A stretch of 29,899 nt of DNA from Deltaproteobacteria bacterium. GTDB taxonomy: Bacteria > Desulfobacterota > Dissulfuribacteria > Dissulfuribacterales > UBA3076. Both the position numbers and the translations under genes were made by a program. The notes under the pieces were generated by a model. That model ran no database searches, had not been told where the DNA came from, and saw only the letters and a program-made list of their open reading frames with translations. The DNA is taken from the NCBI GenBank assembly GCA_021159445.1, contig JAGGRV010000022.1, forward strand, positions 1 to 29,899, written 5' to 3'. Below, piece by piece: positions 24,112 to 29,899 of this stretch (positions are counted from its first letter, which is position 1; each line of letters opens with the position of its first letter).

Positions 24112-24136
24112 AAATTGGAAATTGGATAAAAAATAG

Positions 24137-24306
24137 GGCATCCTTCATTCACCAATTTACACTTTTTTCGAAAAAGTGTGTATTATCGAATTGAATGCCG
24201 ATGTCGAAACTGGAAATTCGAAATTTGAAATTAGGTAATGCATCTACATCTTTGTGTTTCCCCCAATTTCTAATTTCAAGTTTCTAATTTCTAATTTCTA
24301 ATTTCA
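24137..24306 (-). repeat. Family A truncated copy 4
   Basis: It begins with the GGCATCCTTCA end at 24137 and follows copies 1 and 2 in reverse complement. It includes a shortened form of the central palindrome and the AACTGGAAATT core, then stops near 24306 in a run of TTTCTAATTTCTAATTTC. About 45 bp and the other terminus are missing. Similar A/T-rich GGAAATTGG tracts precede it (24090-24125). AAGGA at 24311-24315, the ribosome binding site of nadB, follows directly. Confidence 0.8.
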
Positions 24307-24323
24307 CTTAAAGGATTTTCCAT

Positions 24324-25952
24324 ATGCAGTTCAAAACCGATTTTCTTATCATAGGGAGCGGGATAGCCGGGCTGAGTCTTGCAATAAAACTCGCCCCGCT
24401 GGGACAGGTAACCGTGGTCACGAAAAAGACCGAATCCGACACGGCTACAAATTTGGCTCAGGGCGGCATAGCCTGTGTCTTTGGTGCTGATGATAGCTTT
24501 GACCTGCAACAACAAGATACGCAGCGCGCGGGAGACGGTCTATGTCACGAAGATATTGTCAAAATGATAATCAGCCAGGGCCCGGACCGTATAAGGGAGC
24601 TGGAAGACCTTGGATTGGAATTCAACAAGGAATCGCACAATCCGGATGTGCTGGATCTGGGAAGGGAAGGTGAACACTCTCGCCGCCGCATAGTGCACGT
24701 TGGGGATTTTACCGGGCGATCCGTGCAGAGGATCTTAATGGATAATGTCGATAGATTGCCTTCTGTTGAGGTCTTTGAAGACTATGTTGCAATTGACCTC
24801 ATCACCGAAGGCATGATCAAGGCATATTCGCCCGGCAGCATGGAGAAGGAACGTTGTCTGGGGGCTTATCTGCTTGAAGTAGCTACAGGTAAGATCCACA
24901 CCTTCCTGGCCCCTATAACAGTGCTCGCCACAGGCGGGTGCGGCAAGGTTTACCTGTATACCAGCAATCCTGATGTGGCCACAGGTGATGGTATAGCTGT
25001 AGCGTATCGTGCCGGAGCCAGGATTGCCAATCTGGAATTCGTGCAATTCCATCCCACGTGTCTCTATCATCCAAAGGCCAAAAATTTTCTTATATCAGAA
25101 GCGCTTAGGGGAGAGGGTGCCAGGCTGCTGGACCCTGAATACAAGCCATTCATGGAGAAATATGATCCCAAGCGGAAGGAGCTTGCCGGAAGAGATATAG
25201 TCGCCAGGGCCATAGATACTGAATTAAAGAATAGTGGAAAGGATTGTGTATACCTGGATATTAGTCACCGTTCTGCTGATTTCATCCGGGAGCGTTTTCC
25301 AAATATCTATGAGACCTGTCTGGGCTTTGGGATTGATATTACAAAGGAGCCGATACCGGTTGTGCCGGCGGCCCACTATATGTGTGGAGGGGTGGTTACT
25401 GACAACCACGGAGAGACAAACCTCGAAGGCCTTTTCGCTTTAGGGGAAACTGCATGTACCGGTCTGCATGGTGCCAATCGGCTTGCGTCAAACTCCCTTC
25501 TTGAAGCCCTTGCCATGGCTCACCAGGCTTTCCTAAAGATCAGTGAGATATTCCCTGGTTTGAAGGAAAAGTCATTTCCCCAAGTGCCTCCATGGGAAAC
25601 CAGGGGAGCTGTGGATTTAAAAGAGGCAGTCCTTATCTCTCACAATTGGGATGTAATTCGGCGTCTGATGTGGAACTATGTCGGCATTGTCCGCAGCACA
25701 AAAAGACTTAAACTGGCCGGACAGCGCCTTTCACCGATTCTTGAAGAGATCCGGCAGCACTACTGGGAGTATATCCTCACCCGGGATTTTATAGAACTGA
25801 GGAACCTCGCACAGGTTGCGGAACTCATCATTATTGCAGCCAGTCAGCGAAAGGAGAGCAGGGGCGGGCACTTCACCATTGACTATCCCTGCAAAGACGA
25901 CTGGAACTGGCGTAAAGATACAATTATTCAACGGTTGCGGAAGGAAACGTGA
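24324..25952 (+). CDS. nadB: L-aspartate oxidase
   Basis: NadB oxidises L-aspartate to iminoaspartate, the first step of de novo NAD synthesis, with FAD as cofactor and oxygen or fumarate as acceptor. The 542-residue product has the dinucleotide motif IIGSGIAGLSLA (9-20) and TNLAQGGIACV. The active-site region is REGEHSRRRIVHVGDFTGRS, with the catalytic Arg in EALRGEGARL. The FAD-binding tail is GLHGANRLASNSLLEALAMA. Length and motifs agree with NadB rather than with succinate dehydrogenase or fumarate reductase. AAGGA lies 8 nt before the ATG. The stop overlaps the GTG of the next gene. nadA and nadC are not in view. In an anaerobe, fumarate would be the likely acceptor. Confidence 0.96.
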   Translation: MQFKTDFLIIGSGIAGLSLAIKLAPLGQVTVVTKKTESDTATNLAQGGIACVFGADDSFDLQQQDTQRAGDGLCHEDIVKMIISQGPDRIRELEDLGLEFNKESHNPDVLDLGREGEHSRRRIVHVGDFTGRSVQRILMDNVDRLPSVEVFEDYVAIDLITEGMIKAYSPGSMEKERCLGAYLLEVATGKIHTFLAPITVLATGGCGKVYLYTSNPDVATGDGIAVAYRAGARIANLEFVQFHPTCLYHPKAKNFLISEALRGEGARLLDPEYKPFMEKYDPKRKELAGRDIVARAIDTELKNSGKDCVYLDISHRSADFIRERFPNIYETCLGFGIDITKEPIPVVPAAHYMCGGVVTDNHGETNLEGLFALGETACTGLHGANRLASNSLLEALAMAHQAFLKISEIFPGLKEKSFPQVPPWETRGAVDLKEAVLISHNWDVIRRLMWNYVGIVRSTKRLKLAGQRLSPILEEIRQHYWEYILTRDFIELRNLAQVAELIIIAASQRKESRGGHFTIDYPCKDDWNWRKDTIIQRLRKET

Positions 25953-26668
25953 ATATAGGCAAACCACGGCTTTCAGGTCACAGAGTCTGGGGGTTTGCTA
26001 TCCTTATTTCGATTCTTATCTTCTGGCTTTGCTGGACCTGGAGGCATGAGCTATGGTCTCTCTGGTGTGGCCTATTACAGGCATTTGAACATAGAGAGTC
26101 TGTGCGAGCATATATTCTCTCCCTGGGTCATTTGGCGCCTTTTGCCTTTATCTCACTGCAGGCCCTTCAGATCGTGATATCTCCTATCCCCGGCGAGGCA
26201 ACTGGTTTTATAGGTGGTTTTCTATTTGGGAAGTGGGCAGGTTTTTTTTATTCCACTGTCGGTCTTACCCTGGGCTCTGCAATTGCTTTTTTTATATCTC
26301 GTCAGTTTAGGCGCTTGGTAAGATTGTGGCTTCTCCGTTCTCGTCTATACGGCAGGTTTGAGCATCTTGTCGAGCACCAGGGGCTTTTCATCTTCTACAT
26401 ATTGTTCTTGTTTCCCGGATTTCCAAAGGACTTTCTTTGTTATCTTCTGGGACTGAGCCGTATGCCGTGGTTGGCCTTTCTGGTTATAGTCATATTGGGC
26501 CGTATGCCCGGGACACTGGTTCTGACATTACAAGGGGCCAATACATATGATAAAAACATAGAGGGCTTTATAAGTATTCTGTTTTTGACCCTCCTGGTAT
26601 TGATACCCAGCTTGTACTACCGGGAGCGAATCTATCAGTGGGTAGAGGCACATAGTCTTAAGGAATGA
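25949..26668 (+). CDS. TVP38/TMEM64 (DedA-superfamily) membrane protein
   Basis: This 239-residue inner-membrane protein has about five to six hydrophobic segments. The signature of the SNARE-associated/VTT domain is visible: SPIPGEATGFIGGFLFG near 76-92, GSAIAFFISR, and FPGFPKDFLCYLLGLSRM near 150. VTT-domain proteins scramble or flip lipids; some DedA members recycle undecaprenyl phosphate. That activity is known for relatives and is inferred here. The GTG start overlaps the nadB stop (GTGA), implying cotranscription. The gene ends one base before a family C repeat. Confidence 0.9.
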   Translation: MNIGKPRLSGHRVWGFAILISILIFWLCWTWRHELWSLWCGLLQAFEHRESVRAYILSLGHLAPFAFISLQALQIVISPIPGEATGFIGGFLFGKWAGFFYSTVGLTLGSAIAFFISRQFRRLVRLWLLRSRLYGRFEHLVEHQGLFIFYILFLFPGFPKDFLCYLLGLSRMPWLAFLVIVILGRMPGTLVLTLQGANTYDKNIEGFISILFLTLLVLIPSLYYRERIYQWVEAHSLKE

Positions 26669-26827
26669 GTAAGCGTTCACAGGCCACCGCATCTGCTTTG
26701 TTGTCGGGCACTTGAAGTACAGGGAGTACGTCTGCATACCCTCCGCCTCGCATCTGCAGCACCCTGTAAACGCTTACAGTTCGGTGGGTTGCGGTAAAAC
26801 GGGCTTTGTAATCCCGTGAACGGTTAG
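26669..26827. repeat. Family C-type repeat between the VTT gene and larC
   Basis: It starts with GTAAGCGTTCAC and ends near GTGAACGGTTAG. Its first 109 bp (to GTAAACGCTTAC, ending 26777) match the repeat at 29789-29897 with only three differences by eye. A further 50 bp follow. AGGAATGA (26661-26668) and AGGAGTGA (26826-26833) form a possible 8-bp duplication with one mismatch, if two terminal bases were lost on the right. The right duplication contains the AGGAG ribosome binding site of larC. It holds no reading frame of note. Confidence 0.7.
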
Positions 26828-26838
26828 GAGTGACGTAA

Positions 26839-28056
26839 ATGCGGCAAGCTTTCCTTGATTGTTTCTCCGGGATCAGCGGAGATATGTTTTTAGGGGCCCT
26901 GATTGATGCAGGGTGGCCTGAGGAAGAATTAACGTCTCTTCCGGAGAAGCTGGGTCTTGAGAATACAGCAGTTGAGGTCCAGAGTGTTAAAAGGAAGGGC
27001 ATAAAGGGCATTCAAGTCAAGGTCTCCGGGACCGGACCCCATCCATTCAGGAATTTGCGGGATGTGGAGGCAATTCTTGAAAGATCTGATCTGCAACCCG
27101 GGATAATTCGGCTTTCCCTGAAGGTATTTAATCTCCTTGCCCAGGTTGAGGCCAAGGTGCATGGCTGCTTATTAGAAGAGGTCCACTTCCATGAAATTGG
27201 GGCTGTGGATACATTGGTGGATATTGTGGGGACCATCAGCGGCTTAAACCATTTTTCTGTTGGAAAGATTTACTGCTCACCCATTCCTGTAGTCAGGGGA
27301 TGGATAGATTGCGAACACGGCAGACTGCCTTTGCCTGCCCCTGCCGCTGCTGAATTGTTAAAAAATGTGCCGATTTATGGAGTGGATGGAGAGTGGGAGC
27401 TTGTTACACCAACAGGGGGTGCTTTGATAAAGGGGCTGGTAGATCATTTCAGCACTTTCCCCGAGATGAAAGTGGAAAAAATCGGATATGGGGCGGGTTC
27501 AAGGGATATTCCTCAATGGGCCAATCTCCTTCGTATCTGGCTGGGTGAAGACCGGTCATCAAAAAAGGAATCAGTCGTAGTGGAGCTAAGGAGTTATATA
27601 GATGACATGAACCCTGAGTGGTTTGAGTATCTGATGGAGCGCTTGTTTGGTGCAGGTGCCCTGGACGTTGTAATGTGTCCAATACATATGAAAAAGAATC
27701 GTCCGGGTGTTGAGCTTACAGTCTTAGCCACACATGGTTATGAAGATAGCCTTAGTCGGATCCTTTTTGAGGAATCCACTACTTCAGGGATACGCCTGAA
27801 TAGGTGTCAGAGGTATATTTTGCCTAGAAGGAATGGCATGGTCCCAACCAACTGGGGTAATGTGCACGCCAAATTGATCACAAGGCCTGATGGGCGGTCC
27901 ACAATTTCTCCTGAGTACGAGGCCTGCAAAGAAATAGCACGCCGGTTCAATGTCCCTTTAGGTACAGTTTATCAGGCTGTGAGCCAGATGTCGGTTGAAA
28001 ATTTCGTGGATGAAGAAGGATCTGCCGTGCCTGAAGATTCTGGCGGTCACTCTTAA
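26839..28056 (+). CDS. larC: Nickel-pincer cofactor biosynthesis protein LarC
   Basis: LarC is the CTP-dependent nickel insertase that completes the nickel-pincer nucleotide cofactor of lactate racemase and related LarA-type enzymes. The 405-residue product is the full fused LarC1-LarC2 length in a single frame; in Lactobacillus plantarum the two parts need a programmed frameshift. Hallmarks are FLDCFSGISGDMFLGALIDA at the N-terminus, EEVHFHEIGAVDTLVDIVG, LPLPAPAAAELL, ELVTPTGGALI and MNPEWFEYLMERLFGAGALD. AGGAG lies 8 nt before the ATG. No larA, larB or larE is visible. It is followed 2 nt later by pgpA. Confidence 0.95.
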   Translation: MRQAFLDCFSGISGDMFLGALIDAGWPEEELTSLPEKLGLENTAVEVQSVKRKGIKGIQVKVSGTGPHPFRNLRDVEAILERSDLQPGIIRLSLKVFNLLAQVEAKVHGCLLEEVHFHEIGAVDTLVDIVGTISGLNHFSVGKIYCSPIPVVRGWIDCEHGRLPLPAPAAAELLKNVPIYGVDGEWELVTPTGGALIKGLVDHFSTFPEMKVEKIGYGAGSRDIPQWANLLRIWLGEDRSSKKESVVVELRSYIDDMNPEWFEYLMERLFGAGALDVVMCPIHMKKNRPGVELTVLATHGYEDSLSRILFEESTTSGIRLNRCQRYILPRRNGMVPTNWGNVHAKLITRPDGRSTISPEYEACKEIARRFNVPLGTVYQAVSQMSVENFVDEEGSAVPEDSGGHS

Positions 28057-28058
28057 TT

Positions 28059-28550
28059 TTGATTCCTAAGACTTTAAATTTCAAAGATAGATTAGTCCTA
28101 TTTCTGGCAAGCGGACTATTCCTGGGATTAATCCCCTTTGCACCAGGTACATTCGGGAGCCTTCTAGGCATTCCTCTCTACTGGCTCTTCAGTCATCTTC
28201 CAATTTCCCTGGAAATATGTTCTCTTGGATTTGTTACCCTGATATCTGTATGGATCTCAGGCAGGGCAGAGCTTTTACTGGGGCATAAAGATCCATCTCA
28301 AATAGTTATAGATGAAGTGGCCGGCATGGCAGTGGCGCTTGCCGGCGCTCCACTTAAACCTTCTTTAATTATAGTTGCTTTTATGTTTTTTCGTTTTTTT
28401 GACATCTGGAAGCCTTTTCCAATAAGATATATAGATAGATCTTTCCCCGGAGGATGGGGTATTGTACTTGATGATGTTGCAGCCGGTGTTATGGCAAATT
28501 TAGCATGGAGATTGTGGGATTATATGGAAATTCTTGGACTCTCAAGGTAA
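28059..28550 (+). CDS. pgpA: Phosphatidylglycerophosphatase A
   Basis: PgpA dephosphorylates phosphatidylglycerol phosphate to phosphatidylglycerol in the inner membrane. The 163-residue product has hydrophobic segments and the family blocks APGTFGSLLGIP (28-39), IVIDEVAGM (with acidic catalytic residues), FRFFDIWKPFPIR and GGWGIVLDDVAAG. The start is TTG at 28059, only 2 nt after the larC stop, and gives the usual N-terminus, so I accept this rare start codon. It is followed 7 nt later by cinA, a pairing common in bacteria. Confidence 0.95.
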   Translation: MIPKTLNFKDRLVLFLASGLFLGLIPFAPGTFGSLLGIPLYWLFSHLPISLEICSLGFVTLISVWISGRAELLLGHKDPSQIVIDEVAGMAVALAGAPLKPSLIIVAFMFFRFFDIWKPFPIRYIDRSFPGGWGIVLDDVAAGVMANLAWRLWDYMEILGLSR

Positions 28551-28557
28551 TCAGGTC

Positions 28558-29835
28558 ATGCATGGTGAAATTATAGCTATAGGAGATGAACTTGTATCCG
28601 GAAAGGTATTAAATACCACTGCCAGCTTTGCAGCTAATAAGCTCTTTTATGCTGGTTACCAGGTGACCCGGATCACATCCATTGGTGATGATCCTGATAA
28701 TATTGAAGAATGTCTGCTGGCAGCAATAAAGAGATCAAAATACGTTATCATCACCGGAGGGCTTGGTCCGACTACTGATGATATAACAAACGAGGTGACA
28801 GCCAAGACCTTAGGGCGTCCCCTGGTCTTGAATGAGATGATTCTAGAGAAGATCAGGAGGGCGAAACAGCGGTTTGCCAATCCTGTTTTTTTGCGGGAAA
28901 AGTTGGCCTGGTTACCTGAAGGTGCTGAAGTCCTTAATCCAGAAGGTCGTGCTGCAGGATATCTCCTGGTCCACCAGGATACCCCCCTTTTTTTTCTGCC
29001 AGGAGTGCCGGGGGAGTTGGAAGATCACATGATCCAGAGGGTTATTCCCAGGCTTAGCAAGTTTATTTCCAAAAAAATAAATATAAGACAGCAGACCTTC
29101 AAAGTCTTTGGCATGTCGGAGACAGAGATAAATGCCCTTTTTGAAGAGCTGGAATCCAGCCGGGACGGCTTGAGCATTGGTTATTATCCCAACTTCCCGG
29201 AAGTCAACGTGACTGCCACTGTAAAGGGCCTGAATCCGGAAAAAGTTGCCGAAATTTTTCATATGGCATGTAACACAATAAAACAACTGCTAGACAAACA
29301 TGTAGTTGCTGTCAATGAGGAAACTCTTGAGGAGATAGTAGGTAGACTTCTGCTGGAAAAAGGCGGTATTCTTTCCCTTGCGGAGTCCTGTACAGGTGGT
29401 CTGGTAAGCCAACGGGTGACCAGCATTCCCGGCAGTTCCGGGTGGTTTGAAAGGGGAGTAATTACCTATAGCAATAAGTCGAAAGAAGATCTCCTTGGGG
29501 TCTCTCACGAAACATTATCCATCTATGGCGCAGTGAGTTCCCAGACTGCCGTGGAAATGGCAGATGGTGTAAAACGCTTAGCCGGTACAGACTATAGCCT
29601 TGCTATTACAGGTATTGCCGGTCCAACCGGAGGTACTCTTCAAAAGCCTGTGGGCACAGTCTATATTGCTTTATCAACTCCAGAACGGACAGTAGCCGAG
29701 CGATTCCGATTTGCCGGAACAAGACACATGATACAGACATTGGCAGCGGAAACTGCTCTTGATTTGCTGAGACTGTATTTGAGTTATGGTAAGCGTTTAC
29801 AGGGCACCGCATCTGCTTTGTTGTCGGGCACTTGA
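28558..29835 (+). CDS. cinA: CinA-family protein (MoCF-type domain plus nicotinamide-nucleotide amidase)
   Basis: The 425-residue product joins two domains. The N-terminal MoCF/COG1058 domain (GEIIAIGDELVSGKV, GGLGPTTDDITNEVTAKTLG, PGVPGELEDHM) acts as an ADP-ribose/CoA pyrophosphatase in relatives. The C-terminal PncC domain (LAESCTGGLVSQRVTSIPGS with the catalytic Ser, GVITYSNKSKEDLLGV, AITGIAGPTGG) deamidates nicotinamide mononucleotide for NAD recycling. I start at ATG 28558, with AAGG 10 nt upstream; a TTG at 28534 would overlap pgpA. The final 16 codons and the stop (from 29788) lie in the family C repeat, so the natural C-terminus has been replaced by repeat-encoded residues. The domain itself appears complete. 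Confidence 0.95.
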   Translation: MHGEIIAIGDELVSGKVLNTTASFAANKLFYAGYQVTRITSIGDDPDNIEECLLAAIKRSKYVIITGGLGPTTDDITNEVTAKTLGRPLVLNEMILEKIRRAKQRFANPVFLREKLAWLPEGAEVLNPEGRAAGYLLVHQDTPLFFLPGVPGELEDHMIQRVIPRLSKFISKKINIRQQTFKVFGMSETEINALFEELESSRDGLSIGYYPNFPEVNVTATVKGLNPEKVAEIFHMACNTIKQLLDKHVVAVNEETLEEIVGRLLLEKGGILSLAESCTGGLVSQRVTSIPGSSGWFERGVITYSNKSKEDLLGVSHETLSIYGAVSSQTAVEMADGVKRLAGTDYSLAITGIAGPTGGTLQKPVGTVYIALSTPERTVAERFRFAGTRHMIQTLAAETALDLLRLYLSYGKRLQGTASALLSGT

Positions 29836-29897
29836 AGTACAGGGAGTACGTCTGCGTACCCTCCGCCTCGCATCTGCAGCACCCTGTAAACGCTTAC
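29789..29897. repeat. Family C-type repeat at the window end
   Basis: This 109-bp unit has matching ends: GTAAGCGTTTAC (29789-29800) is the exact complement of GTAAACGCTTAC (29886-29897). The symmetry extends imperfectly into CAGGGC...GCATCTGC and GCATCTGC...GCACCCTG. An inner hairpin centres on GTACG-TCTG-CGTAC. It matches 26669-26777 almost base for base. It overlaps the 3' end of cinA. The window ends 2 bp later, so its right flank and any target duplication cannot be seen. Confidence 0.8.
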
Positions 29898-29899
29898 AG

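Noticed and set aside
26839..28056. A programmed frameshift in larC
   Set aside because: Both LarC1 and LarC2 motifs are read in one continuous 405-codon frame, so no frameshift is required.
5652..29897. The dispersed repeats as a CRISPR array
   Set aside because: The copies are kilobases apart, 90-300 bp long, of several families and orientations, with no regular spacers and no cas genes.

Overview
The window is one stretch of bacterial chromosome with dense coding, moderate G+C and many ATGA-type overlaps. The gene mix points to a Desulfobacterota/deltaproteobacterial-type organism: a sigma-54 activator, a GGDEF response regulator, a PilZ sensor protein, a DksA-type protein, a GH57 enzyme next to galT, LarC, ThyX and a WecA-like fusion. 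This assignment is inferred from gene content, since no rRNA or other marker is present. I see no tRNA, rRNA, CRISPR array, prophage or plasmid gene.

Layout. (1) 1-4654, plus strand: a terminator of an upstream gene, then gatB, mtnA, a two-GAF protein and an mreB-type gene with overlapping ends. (2) 4664-9450, signalling block: a REC-GGDEF diguanylate cyclase (minus), a short sigma-54 activator (plus), a PilZ/PAS/degenerate-kinase protein (plus) and a single-domain response regulator (minus). (3) 9833-15300, a six-gene minus-strand operon: rpoZ, dnaJ, moaC, dksA-like, GH57 and galT. (4) 15707-23110, plus: an exported TPR protein, an NAD-dependent sugar epimerase, a small mobile element carrying a GIY-YIG nuclease, a WecA/PglF-type fusion and an M18 aminopeptidase. 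(5) 23131-29835, plus: thyX, nadB, a TVP38/DedA-type membrane protein, larC, pgpA and cinA.

The most notable content lies between the genes. Nearly every sizeable gap holds a dispersed, inverted-repeat-ended element, and I separate three families. Family A has about 200-bp copies with GGCATCCTTCA ends and an 8-bp target duplication. Family B has about 150-230-bp copies with TTGAGCG(A/G)TTAG ends. Family C elements share GTAA-x-CGTT(C/T)AC ends but have different interiors. One family C member (19344-19750) is 407 bp long, has perfect 8-bp flanking duplications, and encodes only a 96-residue GIY-YIG nuclease, tightly framed by a second inverted repeat that also supplies its ribosome binding site. 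Another member (9608-9753) has inserted inside a family B copy, again with an 8-bp duplication. Together they suggest a minimal mobile system in which a single-domain GIY-YIG nuclease and non-coding relatives share termini. Two other copies alter gene ends: one supplies the last codons and stop of cinA, and the nuclease element sits 12 bp upstream of the WecA-like start codon.

The c-di-GMP theme of region 2 (a cyclase with an inhibitory site, plus a PilZ receptor fused to a kinase-like module without its phospho-accepting histidine) is the other point worth following.
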